A stretch of 32,473 bases of DNA from Streptomyces sp. B93. GTDB lineage: Bacteria > Actinomycetota > Actinomycetes > Streptomycetales > Streptomycetaceae. The stretch's first letter is position 1, and each line of letters starts with the position of its first letter. The notes beneath the pieces are model-generated. The model made no database searches. It worked only from the letters and a program-made list of their open reading frames with translations, and was not told where the DNA came from. Below are positions 11,986 through 18,846 of the stretch, in pieces. The stretch spans positions 1 to 32,473 of the forward strand of contig NZ_JAGPXL010000060.1 of assembly GCF_018070565.1 (NCBI RefSeq), written 5' to 3'. The position numbers and the translations under genes were made by a program.

Positions 11986-12834
11986 TCAGGCGGCCGCCCG
12001 GGGTCCGGGCCGGTTGTTGCCCATCGCCTCGGCGCGCACCCGGGCGCAGCTGCGGCTGATGAGCCGGGAGACGTGCATCTGGGAGATGCCGAGCTGGTCG
12101 GCGATCCGGCTCTGGGTCATGTCCTCGAAGAACCGCATGTAGAGGATGGCCCGCTCCCGTTCGGGCAGCCGGCGCAGACCCTCCTTGGCGGACTCGCGGT
12201 CCACGACGGTGTCGTAGGAGGGGTCGGGGCCGCCGAGGGTGTCGGCGAGGCTGTAGCCGTCGTCGTCGGTGGACAGCTCGGCGTCCAGGGACAGGGTGCT
12301 GAAGCTGTCCAGCGCCTCGAGGCCGGTGTTGACCTCGTCCTCGGTGAGGCCGGTGTGGCGGGCGAGGTCGGAGACGGTCGGCTCGGGGCTGCCGGGGTTC
12401 TGGGTGAGTTCACGGCGGGCGAGACGCACCTTGTTGCGCAGTTCCTGGACCCGGCGCGGCACCCTGAGGGCCCACATGCGGTCCCGGAAGTGCCGCTTGA
12501 CCTCGCCGGTGATGGTGGGCACGGCGTAGCTCTCGAAGGCGCCGCGCGAGGGGTCGTACCGGTCGATGGCCTTGACGAGGCCGAGCGCCGCGACCTGGCG
12601 CAGGTCCTCGACGGATTCGCCGCGGTCGCGGAAGCGGCCCGCGATGCGGTGGGCCATGGGCAGCCACGCCTCGACGAGTTCGTCACGGAGCGCGTCGCGC
12701 TCCGGTCCGTCCTCCAGCTGGGCCAGCCGGCTGAACCGGGCGGCGGTGTCGGGGGCGTCGTCGTGCTGCCGTCGGGGGGCCGAGGCGGTGCGCTCGGGGG
12801 TGCCGGGTCGGCTTGTCGACATGTCGGTGAGCAT
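11986..12834 (-). CDS. SigB/SigF-family RNA polymerase sigma factor
   Basis: This 282-residue group 3 sigma factor would direct RNA polymerase to stress or differentiation promoters. Region 2 spans about residues 47-120 (SVEDLRQVAALGLVKAIDRYD and FESYAVPTITGEVKRHFRD). Region 3 spans about 130-190. Region 4 spans about 217-268, with the helix-turn-helix QSRIADQLGISQMHVSRLIS at 241-260. The ATG at 12834 is chosen because AGGAG lies 9 bases upstream; the longer upstream frame is not sigma-like. A second possible start is ATG at 12822. The RsbW-like gene 182 bases upstream on the same strand is its probable partner. It may correspond to S. coelicolor SigM (SCO7314), but I cannot distinguish paralogues of this family here. 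Confidence 0.92.
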   Translation of the reverse strand: MLTDMSTSRPGTPERTASAPRRQHDDAPDTAARFSRLAQLEDGPERDALRDELVEAWLPMAHRIAGRFRDRGESVEDLRQVAALGLVKAIDRYDPSRGAFESYAVPTITGEVKRHFRDRMWALRVPRRVQELRNKVRLARRELTQNPGSPEPTVSDLARHTGLTEDEVNTGLEALDSFSTLSLDAELSTDDDGYSLADTLGGPDPSYDTVVDRESAKEGLRRLPERERAILYMRFFEDMTQSRIADQLGISQMHVSRLISRSCARVRAEAMGNNRPGPRAAA

Positions 12835-12914
12835 GCGGATCCGCTCCTGAACGTGGGTCGCCAGGTGATGTCCGCGGGGAGTGGGAATGCCGTCCGGGTC
12901 GCTTGGAAGGGCCC

Positions 12915-12931
12915 GAGTGGTCATACCACTC
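12915..12931. promoter_or_regulatory. Inverted repeat in the leader of the sigma factor gene
   Basis: GAGTGG (12915-12920), five bases, then CCACTC (12926-12931) is a perfect 6-bp inverted repeat 81 bases upstream of the sigma start. It could be a protein-binding site or a leader hairpin. The rest of 12835-13016 showed no clear promoter on the minus strand. Confidence 0.3.
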
Positions 12932-13016
12932 CCCGCCAGCGCGCCTCCGGTCCGAAGCACGAAATTGCGTCTGCCCCTCCCCCGCGAGCCCAAACACCGG
13001 GAGCGGAATGCGGGAA

Positions 13017-13457
13017 TCAGAAAACCGGAACCACGGCCGTGATGCGCTTGCCGCCCGCGGGCAGCTCGGACACGTCCACGGCGCTCGCCAGCCGGCAGAC
13101 GATCGGCCAGCCCCGGCCGCCGGTGCGGCGCCGTCCGTGCGCGTCGAGGGCGGGGGTCAGCTCCGGGAACCGGTCGCTGCGGTCGCTGACCGAGACCCGG
13201 ACGTCGTGTTCGTCGACGTCCACGTCCACGTCGGTGACTCCGCCGCCGTGCAGGATGGCGTTGGTGGTCAGCTCGGAGGCGACGAGGATCGCGTCGGAGA
13301 GGGCGTCCTCGTCGCAGGGGGTGCCCGTGTCCCGGCACCGGCAGGCCACCGCGCACCGCACGGCGGTGCGGACGTCGGCCGGACGGCAGGACTCCCGGAC
13401 CGCGGGTCCCTCGCCGGGGCCGCCCCGTGACGCGGTCCACTGCTGCTCGGCCATCAT
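13017..13457 (-). CDS. RsbW-like anti-sigma factor / serine kinase
   Basis: This protein of about 146 residues has the GHKL fold of anti-sigma kinases. The N-box is ILVASELTTNAILHGGG, and a glycine-rich ATP-lid region contains RRRTGGRGWPIVCRL. The usual GRGL is changed to GRGW. Cysteines cluster near residues 30-50 (RESC, VRCAVACRCRDTGTPCDED). The start is one of two adjacent ATG codons (13457 or 13454) after GGAAGGGAG; a longer frame to 13592 is unlikely. It lies directly upstream of the sigma gene on the same strand, so sequestering that sigma factor is the simplest role. This remains inference. Confidence 0.85.
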   Translation of the reverse strand: MMAEQQWTASRGGPGEGPAVRESCRPADVRTAVRCAVACRCRDTGTPCDEDALSDAILVASELTTNAILHGGGVTDVDVDVDEHDVRVSVSDRSDRFPELTPALDAHGRRRTGGRGWPIVCRLASAVDVSELPAGGKRITAVVPVF

Positions 13458-13506
13458 GTCACTCCCTTCCCCGTCCCCGGGTCCGGCGCTGCCGCCACTG
13501 TTCGGC

Positions 13507-13530
13507 TCACCCTTCGAGGCGGTACCAAAC
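13507..13530 (-). promoter_or_regulatory. Possible SigB-like promoter upstream of the anti-sigma gene
   Basis: Read on the minus strand: GTTT (13530-13527), a 14-base spacer, then GGGTGA (13512-13507). The -35 and spacing fit the SigB-group consensus, but the -10 deviates from GGGTA(C/T). If real, it would allow autoregulation of the anti-sigma/sigma pair. Confidence 0.3.
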
Positions 13531-13590
13531 ATCCGCCGCCGATGACCCGGGGGCGGCCATCGAAGCGCGTCGGCGGGGTACGCGGAGGGC

Positions 13591-13809
13591 ATGACCGATG
13601 TCGTGGACTCAGATGAACTGCTGCGGCGGCTCCAGCGCGCCAGGGCCTGCGCCCGGGACGAGGAGCGGTCCTGGCGGGACCGGCGCGACGCGCTGCGGCC
13701 GACCGACCCGGGTGAGGCCGGGGAGGCCGCGGTGCGGGTGCTGGCCTATGAGGCGGTGGTACGGGTGCTGGACGAGATCCTGACGCCCGGCAGGCGCGCC
13801 GTGAAGTGA
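13591..13809 (+). CDS. Small hypothetical protein, helical and highly charged
   Basis: I do not recognise this 72-residue protein. It is rich in Arg, Glu, Asp and Ala and should be almost entirely alpha-helical; there is no signal peptide or membrane segment. Two charged helical stretches (ELLRRLQRARACARDEERSWRD, described here only by its ends ELLRR at 9-13 and WRD near 28-30, and AAVRVLAYEAVVRVLDEIL near 46-64) are separated by a DALRPTDPGEAG turn. GGAGG at 13584-13588 is only 2 bases from the ATG. It diverges from the anti-sigma gene (133-base gap). Codon use is like its neighbours, supporting a real gene. Confidence 0.6.
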   Translation: MTDVVDSDELLRRLQRARACARDEERSWRDRRDALRPTDPGEAGEAAVRVLAYEAVVRVLDEILTPGRRAVK

Positions 13810-13834
13810 GACGGGTCACCTGGCCCTGTCCTGA

Positions 13835-13863
13835 TTGGATACAAGCCCGGAAGATGGTTTACT
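13835..13863 (+). promoter_or_regulatory. Candidate vegetative promoter of an orphan short transcript
   Basis: TTGGAT (13835-13840), exactly 17 bases, then TTTACT (13858-13863). The local AT content is clearly higher than the surroundings. The predicted start is near 13870, and no coding region begins before the terminator at 13921-13962. Confidence 0.45.
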
Positions 13864-13869
13864 GTTCAT

Positions 13870-13962
13870 CCATAGCTGGTGACGGAGTCGACGGAATCCT
13901 CCTCCGCGCCCCTGGTACCGCCCTGGCTGGCTTCCCCCGTCCAGCCAGGGCTTCTCTTTTTC
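13870..13962 (+). ncRNA. Candidate small RNA of about 90 nt with C-rich loops
   Basis: An apparent promoter and a strong intrinsic terminator bracket about 90 bases with no plausible coding sequence or ribosome binding site. A 5-bp hairpin pairs 13883-13887 with 13902-13906, and its 14-base loop plus 3' side contains CCTCCT (13898-13903), complementary to Shine-Dalgarno sequences. The terminator loop (13931-13940) carries CCCCC. C-rich loops that pair with ribosome binding sites are known for some bacterial small RNAs, so translational regulation is a reasonable idea. I cannot assign a known RNA family. Confidence 0.45.
13921..13962 (+). terminator. Intrinsic terminator with T-tract
   Basis: CCCTGGCTGG (13921-13930) pairs perfectly with CCAGCCAGGG (13941-13950) across a 10-base loop and is followed by CTTCTCTTTTTC. 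Such a T-tract is rare in this GC-rich sequence. It lies 111 bases after the stop of the small hypothetical gene, with a possible promoter in between. Confidence 0.85.
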
Positions 13963-14059
13963 CCGCGGTCCCCTCCGGCCGGATGCGCCGCGCGCCGGGC
14001 GGGGCTGAAATGGGCGTAGGGAAAGCACCGAACCCGTCTCCGGCGAGGAGCGCCGCGCC

Positions 14060-14515
14060 ATGACCAAAGCGACGAAACTGCTCACCGCCCTAGCGCCACC
14101 CCAGCGTCAGCGTCTGATGGCTCTCGGCCGTGAGGTGTCCTTCGCCGAGGACGCCCGCATCTTCGAGGCGGGCGGCACCGCGGACCGCTTCTGGGTGATC
14201 CGCTCGGGCGCGGTCTCGCTGGACCAGCGGGTGACCTCCGTCAGGCGGGTGACCGTCGCCAGCCTGGGCTCCGGCGACCTCCTCGGCTGGTCCTGGCTGT
14301 TCCCGCCGTACCGGTGGGACTTCGGCGCGGAGGCCTTCAGCCCCGTACGCGCCTACGAGTTCGACGCACAGGCCGTGCTCGGGCTCTGCGAGGAGGACCC
14401 GCGTCTCGGGTTCCTCCTGGTGCGTCTCGTCGCCGAGATCCTCGCCCACCGGCTGGAGATGACCCGCGGCCAGCTGATGGAGCAGTACGCGATGCACCGG
14501 CGCGGCGTGCTCTGA
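14060..14515 (+). CDS. Cyclic nucleotide-binding-fold (Crp/cNMP) single-domain protein
   Basis: This 151-residue protein has a cNMP-binding beta-roll with no DNA-binding domain. The N-terminal helix LAPPQRQRLMALGREVSF precedes IFEAGGTADRFWVIRSGAVSL, the typical double-stranded roll. LGSGDLLGWSWLFPPYRWDFGAEAF follows, and the protein ends in helices. The phosphate-binding cassette of true cAMP binders (GE..L....R.A) is replaced by GDLLGWSWLFPPYRWDFGA, so the ligand is uncertain; this W-rich variant resembles cNMP-fold proteins that may not bind cyclic nucleotides. The start ATG has GAGGAG about 10 bases upstream. It ends 10 bases from the convergent LysE gene. Confidence 0.8.
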   Translation: MTKATKLLTALAPPQRQRLMALGREVSFAEDARIFEAGGTADRFWVIRSGAVSLDQRVTSVRRVTVASLGSGDLLGWSWLFPPYRWDFGAEAFSPVRAYEFDAQAVLGLCEEDPRLGFLLVRLVAEILAHRLEMTRGQLMEQYAMHRRGVL

Positions 14516-14525
14516 AGGGCGCCGC

Positions 14526-15137
14526 CTACGCCCCCGCGATCAGCAGGCCACCGAGGCCGATCATGGTGACGGCGACCAGGCCGTCCAGCACCCGCCAGGC
14601 GGCGGGCCGGGCCAGCCAGCGGCCCAGGGCCCGGCCGCCGAAGCCGAGCGCCGCGAACCACGTGAGGCTCGCCAGCGCGGCGCCGAGCCCGAACGTCCAG
14701 CGCAGCGGGCCGCGGTCGGCGGCGACCGAGCCCAGCAGGAACACCGTGTCGAGGTAGACGTGCGGGTTGAGCCAGGTCAGCGCCAGGCAGGTGAGGACCG
14801 CCCGGCGCCGGGAGGTGGCGGCCTCGCCGTCCGCCCGGAGCACGCCCGGCCTCAGCACCCGGCGGGCGGCGAGGGCGCCGTAGCAGAGCAGGAAGGCGCC
14901 GCCCACCCAGGCGACCACGGTCAGCGCCCGAGGCCAGGCGACCACCACCGCGCCGACCCCGGCGACTCCCAGGGCGATGAGCAGCGCGTCGGACAGGGCG
15001 CAGATCACGACGACCGGCAGGACCGCCTGGCGGCGTATCCCCTGGCGCAGGACGAAGGCGTTCTGCGCGCCGATGGCGACGATGAGCGAGAGTCCGGTGC
15101 CGAATCCGGCGGTCGCGGCGGTCAGGGCGTTGGGCAT
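14526..15137 (-). CDS. LysE/ArgO-family amino acid exporter
   Basis: This 203-residue integral membrane protein should export basic amino acids (lysine or arginine) across the cytoplasmic membrane. Family signatures are the N-terminal GFGTGLSLIVAIGAQNAFVLRQG and the LTWLNPHVYLDTVFLLG segment. About six hydrophobic helices are visible. It is divergent from a LysR regulator that starts at 15240, the arrangement of lysE-lysG and argO-argP pairs. The start codon is embedded in GGGCATGCCC, and CCCTAG-ACG-CTAGGG (15139-15153) lies directly upstream, where a ribosome binding site would be, leaving only a weak one. Confidence 0.9.
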   Translation of the reverse strand: MPNALTAATAGFGTGLSLIVAIGAQNAFVLRQGIRRQAVLPVVVICALSDALLIALGVAGVGAVVVAWPRALTVVAWVGGAFLLCYGALAARRVLRPGVLRADGEAATSRRRAVLTCLALTWLNPHVYLDTVFLLGSVAADRGPLRWTFGLGAALASLTWFAALGFGGRALGRWLARPAAWRVLDGLVAVTMIGLGGLLIAGA

Positions 15138-15138
15138 G

Positions 15139-15153
15139 CCCTAGACGCTAGGG
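15139..15153. promoter_or_regulatory. Perfect inverted repeat at the exporter start codon
   Basis: CCCTAG (15139-15144), three bases, CTAGGG (15148-15153), placed 1 base upstream of the exporter ATG on the minus strand and overlapping the expected Shine-Dalgarno region. It could be an operator or an RNA hairpin that limits translation. The adjoining GGGCATGCCC (15132-15141) is a second palindrome that includes the start codon. Confidence 0.4.
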
Positions 15154-15239
15154 AGCGGATCGGACGAAGTACAGCTGAGGATTCTTACGTATCATTAGCA
15201 CTGCTTCATATGAACGCGCAGCGGAAGGACGGCGGCCGG

Positions 15240-16142
15240 ATGACCGAGGAACTGCCCCTCGACCAGGTGCGCACCCTGCTCGCGGTGGTCGACGAGGGCA
15301 CCTTCGACGCCGCCGCGGCGGCGCTGCACGTGACGCCCTCCGCGGTCAGCCAGCGGGTGAAGGCACTGGAGCGGCGCACCGGCCGGGTCCTGCTGCTGCG
15401 GACCAAGCCGGTGAGGCCGACCGAGTCCGGCGAGGTGGTCGTACGGCTGGCCCGTCAGGTGGCCCGGCTGGAGCGCGACGCGCACGCCGAGCTGGGACTG
15501 AGCGAAGCCGGGGAGCCGACCCGGCTGTCGGTCGCGGTGAACGCGGACTCGCTCGCGACCTGGTTCCTCGGAGCACTGCGCCGGGTGCCAAAGGAGCCGC
15601 CGATCGGCTTCGAACTGCGCCGCGAGGACGAGGACCACACGGCGGCGCTGCTGCGCGAGGGCGTGGTGATGGCGGCGGTGACCTCGTCGCCCGACCCGGT
15701 GCCGGGCTGTTCGGTGCGGTCGCTGGGCCGGATGCGCTATCTCCCGGTGGCCCACCCGGGCTTCGCCGCCAGACATCTGGACGGGCCGCCGGCGCAGGTG
15801 CTGCGGACGGCGCCGGTGGTGGTCTTCGACCGGCGCGACGACTTCCAGGACGGCTTCGTCCGCCGGCTGACCCGCGGACGGCACGGCGCGAGCGCCCGAC
15901 GGCACGCCGTACCGACGTCGGAGGGGTTCGTGGAGGCCGTCGCCACCGGGATGGGCTGGGGCATGGTGCCCGAGGCGCAGGCGGAGCCGCTGCTGCGGGC
16001 CGGGCGCCTGGTCGTCTTCGCCCCCGGCCGGGCGGTCGACGTCCCCCTGTACTGGCAGCAGTGGCGGCTGCACTCCCCCGCGCTGGCCCTGCTCGCCGAG
16101 GCCGTGGTGGCCCAGGCGGCCGAGGCGCTGCGCGCCGCCTGA
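15240..16142 (+). CDS. LysR-family regulator, LysG/ArgP type
   Basis: This 300-residue regulator has an N-terminal winged helix-turn-helix (LLAVVDEGTFDAAAAALHV, with TPSAVSQRVKALE as recognition region around residues 32-44) and a periplasmic-binding-like effector domain. The sequence style fits the ArgP/LysG subgroup, which senses lysine or arginine and activates the divergent exporter gene. The ATG at 15240 has GGAAGGAC about 10 bases upstream; an earlier in-frame ATG at 15210 is possible. The 102-base intergenic region is AT-rich around 15178-15211 (ATTCTTACGTATCATTAGC), a likely place for the promoters and the regulator binding site. Confidence 0.9.
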   Translation: MTEELPLDQVRTLLAVVDEGTFDAAAAALHVTPSAVSQRVKALERRTGRVLLLRTKPVRPTESGEVVVRLARQVARLERDAHAELGLSEAGEPTRLSVAVNADSLATWFLGALRRVPKEPPIGFELRREDEDHTAALLREGVVMAAVTSSPDPVPGCSVRSLGRMRYLPVAHPGFAARHLDGPPAQVLRTAPVVVFDRRDDFQDGFVRRLTRGRHGASARRHAVPTSEGFVEAVATGMGWGMVPEAQAEPLLRAGRLVVFAPGRAVDVPLYWQQWRLHSPALALLAEAVVAQAAEALRAA

Positions 16143-16146
16143 GTCA

Positions 16147-16285
16147 GGTCACCGGCCGGGACCACCGGCCAGGCGTCAACCGGCCAGGGGTCACCGGCAA
16201 GGCGTCAACCAGGCAGGCGTCACCGGCCAGGCGTCACCGGCCGGGGGTCACCGGCCGGGGGTCACCGGCCGGGGGTCACCGGCCG
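16147..16285. repeat. Tandem repeat tract, about 10 units of 14-15 bases
   Basis: Roughly ten imperfect copies of GTCACCGGCCGGGG run between the convergent ends of the LysR gene and the DUF6098 gene. The last four units are nearly identical, with three consecutive exact copies. The early ones vary (GTCAACCGGCCAGGG, GTCACCGGCAAGGC, GTCAACCAGGCAGGC). The stop codon of the DUF6098 gene (16276-16278) falls inside the last unit. Each unit holds CCGG, so local hairpins are possible. The pattern suggests slippage expansion. Confidence 0.9.
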
Positions 16286-16728
16286 CCGCCACGCCGCAGC
16301 GGTCCCCAGTCGTTCTCCTGGCGGGCGACCTCGTCGCGGGCCTCCTCGATCACCTGGGGCTCCAGGCGGCACAGCGGCCGGGCGTCCACGACCAGGGGTT
16401 CGTTGTCGGGTCCCCGACCGGTCTCGCGGCCCTGGAGGACCCAGGCGCGCACGCCGGGGCCCTTCTCGCGCGGAAGGTGGGAGTAGTCGTGCAGCCGGCG
16501 TGCCACCCACAGGCCGACGGGCCTGTCCTGCCACCAGTCCTCGACGTCGAGCGGGTTGGCCGACAGGCCGGGCATGGCGACGCCGGTGAGGTCGTCGGTG
16601 CTGGACGTGGCACCCAGATCGGCCTGGGGACCCCGCGACCAGCGGACGTACAGGCCCCGGTGGCGCTCCACCAGTCGGGTCAGGTCGGCGAGCGTCCCCA
16701 CGACCGGCAGTTCCTCCCATGCGCTCAT
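16276..16728 (-). CDS. DUF6098 family protein
   Basis: This 150-residue soluble protein matches the layout of DUF6098 proteins of Streptomyces, which have no known function. It opens with WEELPVVGTLADLTRLVERHRGLYVRWSRGPQAD, continues with PGLSANPLDVEDWW and VARRLHDYSHL, and ends in a charged tail. No signal peptide or membrane segment is seen. The ATG at 16728 follows GGAGGCC at good spacing. Its 3' end lies in the tandem repeat tract, so the C-terminal residues (RRGGGR) may vary between strains. It is divergent from the DUF488 gene; a GGGTAT on the minus strand (16789-16784) resembles a SigB -10 but lacks a matching -35. Confidence 0.8.
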   Translation of the reverse strand: MSAWEELPVVGTLADLTRLVERHRGLYVRWSRGPQADLGATSSTDDLTGVAMPGLSANPLDVEDWWQDRPVGLWVARRLHDYSHLPREKGPGVRAWVLQGRETGRGPDNEPLVVDARPLCRLEPQVIEEARDEVARQENDWGPLRRGGGR

Positions 16729-16809
16729 CACACGGCCTCCCTCGTCCCTCAGGGCACCGGGGTACCCGTGAGACTGGAGGGACATACCCCCACCGGAAAG
16801 GGTCCGACC

Positions 16810-17160
16810 GTGACTCTGCGAGTGCGCCGCGTCTACGAACCACCGGAGCCCGACGACGGGACACGCGTCCTGGTCGACCGGCTGTGGCCGCGCGGCCTGG
16901 CGAAGGACGCGGCGCGGGTGGACGAGTGGCCCAAGGCGGTCACGCCGTCCACCGAGCTGCGCCGCTGGTACCACGCGGGCGAGGGGTCGTACGAGGAGTT
17001 CGGCGGCCGGTACGAGGCGGAGCTGGCCGCCGGTGCGGCGGCCGAGGAGCTGGACCGGCTGCGGGCGTCGGCCCGGGAGGGGACGGTGACCCTGCTGACG
17101 GCGTCGAAGTCGCCGGACCGCAGCCATGCCGCGGTCCTCGCCCGCCTCCTGGGGGACTGA
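16810..17160 (+). CDS. DUF488 family protein
   Basis: This 116-residue protein is a short DUF488 member. Signatures are RVYEPPEPDDGTRVLVDRLWPRGLAKD, the WPKAVTPSTELRRWYH segment and the LLTASKSPDRSHAAVLARLL end. Function of the family is not established. In the usual form the last segment reads TLLYAAKD and the protein is cytoplasmic. I chose GTG 16810 because GGAAAGG precedes it and the conserved domain begins right there; an upstream GTG at 16768 is less likely. It converges on the FAD dehydrogenase gene 12 bases downstream. Confidence 0.87.
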   Translation: MTLRVRRVYEPPEPDDGTRVLVDRLWPRGLAKDAARVDEWPKAVTPSTELRRWYHAGEGSYEEFGGRYEAELAAGAAAEELDRLRASAREGTVTLLTASKSPDRSHAAVLARLLGD

Positions 17161-17172
17161 CCGGGCCGAGGC

Positions 17173-18846
17173 TCAGCCCGTCTGTCCCGCCGCCGCCCGC
17201 CCCGCCGCGCGGCCCGAGAACAGGCAGCCGCCGAGGAAGGTGCCCTCCAGGGCGTTGTAGCCGTGCACTCCGCCGCCGCCGAACCCGGCGACCTCGCCCG
17301 CCGCGTACAGGCCCTCGACCGGGGTTCCGTCGGCGCCGAGGGCGCGGGAGTCCAGGTCGGTCTGGATGCCGCCGAGGGTCTTGCGGGTGAGGATGTGCAG
17401 CCGCACCCCGATCAGCGGTCCGGCCTCGGGGTCGAGAACGCGGTGCGGGGTGGCGACCCGGCCGAGCCGGTCGCCGATGTAGCGGCGGGCGTTGCGGATG
17501 CCCTGCACCTGGCTGTCCTTGGAGTAGGCGTTGGCCAGCTGGAGGTCGCGGGCCGTGATCTGGCGGCGGATCTCCTCGGGGTCGAGGAGCGCCTTGCCGG
17601 TCAGGGCGTTCATCTTCTCGACGAGCTGTTCGACGGTGTCGGCGACCACGAAGTCCTCGCCGTGCCGTACGAAGGACTCCACCGGGGCGGGCGCGCCCTT
17701 GCCGAAGAGCCGGTCGCGCAGCACGGCGCCGCGGTCCTTGGCGGTGATGTCGGGGTTCTGCTCGGAGCCCGACAGCGCGAACTCCTTCTCGATCATCCTG
17801 CGGGTCAGCACGAACCAGGAGTGGTCGTGGCCCGCGATGTCCTCGGTGGTGCGCAGGTGCCTGAGGGTGTTCAGGGTGTCGTAGCCGGGCAGGCACGGGT
17901 CGGGCAGGCGGCGGCCGAGGGCGTCGAACCAGAGCGGGGACGGGCCGGACAGGATGCGGATGCCGTGGCCGGGCCAGACGGGGTCCCAGTTCTTCAGGCC
18001 CTCGGTGTAGTGCCACATGCGGTCGCGGTTGACCAGCCGTACCCCGGCCTCGGCGCTGATGTCGAGCATCCGTCCGTCGACGTAGGCGGGGACGCCGGTG
18101 ACCATCTCGGCGGGCGGGGTGCCGAGGCGTTCGGGCCAGTAGCGGCGGACGATGTCGTGGTTGGCGCCGATGCCGCCGCTGGTGACGATCACCGCCTGGG
18201 CGGTCAGTTCGAACTCGCCGACCGCCTCGCGGTTGGAGGCGACCCCGCGGGCCGCGTCGTCGGGGGCGAGGAGGGTGCCGCGTACGCCGCGGGCGGCGCC
18301 GTCCTCGACGAGGAGCGCGTCGACCCGGTGCCGGTGGTGGAAGGTCAGCAGTCCGTCGCGGGCGGCCTGTTCGGCATGGGCGACGAACGGTTCGACGACT
18401 CCGGTGCCGGTGCCCCAGGCGATGTGGAAGCGCGGCACCGAGTTGCCGTGTCCGTCGGCGCGCAGGTCGCCGCGCTCGGCCCAGCCGACCGTGGGCAGCA
18501 GCTTGATGCCGTGCCCCTCGATCCAGGACCGCTTCTCCCCGGCCGCCCACTCCACGTAGGCGCGGGCCCAGCGCACCGCCCAGGAGTCCTCGTCGTCGAC
18601 GCGGTCGAACTGGGCGCTGCCCTGCCAGTCGTTCCAGGCGAGGTCGAAGGAGTCCTTGATGCCGAGGCGCCGCTGCTCGGGGGAGTCGACGAGGAAGAGC
18701 CCGCCGAAGGACCAGAAGGCCTGTCCGCCGAGGTTGGCGGCGTTCTCCTGGTCGACCAGGGCGACCTTCCTGCCGCGGCTGGTCAGTTCGTGCGCCGCGA
18801 CCAGTCCCGCGAGACCCGCTCCTACGACGATGACGTCGGCGTCCAT
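17173..18846 (-). CDS. FAD-binding dehydrogenase (KstD / fumarate reductase flavoprotein-like)
   Basis: This 557-residue flavoprotein has the FAD motif ADVIVVGAGLAGLVAAHELTSRG at its N-terminus, GGQAFWSFGGLF after it, and the closing GLYAAGEVAGFGGGGVHGYNALEG. It belongs to the family that includes 3-ketosteroid delta-1-dehydrogenase and fumarate reductase flavoprotein subunits; actinobacterial members of this subgroup are usually annotated only as FAD-binding dehydrogenases, and the substrate is unknown. The ATG at 18846 has AAGGAAGGG upstream and lies inside the end of the TetR gene (25-base overlap), so the two are cotranscribed from the TetR promoter and probably under its control. Confidence 0.88.
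   Translation of the reverse strand: MDADVIVVGAGLAGLVAAHELTSRGRKVALVDQENAANLGGQAFWSFGGLFLVDSPEQRRLGIKDSFDLAWNDWQGSAQFDRVDDEDSWAVRWARAYVEWAAGEKRSWIEGHGIKLLPTVGWAERGDLRADGHGNSVPRFHIAWGTGTGVVEPFVAHAEQAARDGLLTFHHRHRVDALLVEDGAARGVRGTLLAPDDAARGVASNREAVGEFELTAQAVIVTSGGIGANHDIVRRYWPERLGTPPAEMVTGVPAYVDGRMLDISAEAGVRLVNRDRMWHYTEGLKNWDPVWPGHGIRILSGPSPLWFDALGRRLPDPCLPGYDTLNTLRHLRTTEDIAGHDHSWFVLTRRMIEKEFALSGSEQNPDITAKDRGAVLRDRLFGKGAPAPVESFVRHGEDFVVADTVEQLVEKMNALTGKALLDPEEIRRQITARDLQLANAYSKDSQVQGIRNARRYIGDRLGRVATPHRVLDPEAGPLIGVRLHILTRKTLGGIQTDLDSRALGADGTPVEGLYAAGEVAGFGGGGVHGYNALEGTFLGGCLFSGRAAGRAAAGQTG

Noticed and set aside
12835..13440. N-terminal extension of the sigma factor frame
   Set aside because: It overlaps the anti-sigma gene in a different frame, and a good ribosome binding site precedes the ATG at 12834.
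13870..13962. Assignment of the small RNA candidate to the actinobacterial 6C RNA family
   Set aside because: The loops are C-rich, but I see runs of at most five C, not the six-C loops that define that family, and cannot test covariance.
16147..16285. CRISPR array
   Set aside because: Units are only 14-15 bases and contiguous without unique spacers, and there are no cas genes; it is a simple tandem repeat.
16760..16789. SigB-type promoters in the DUF6098/DUF488 intergenic region (GGGTAC on plus, GGGTAT on minus)
   Set aside because: The -10 hexamers are exact but no acceptable -35 is present at the required distance on either strand.
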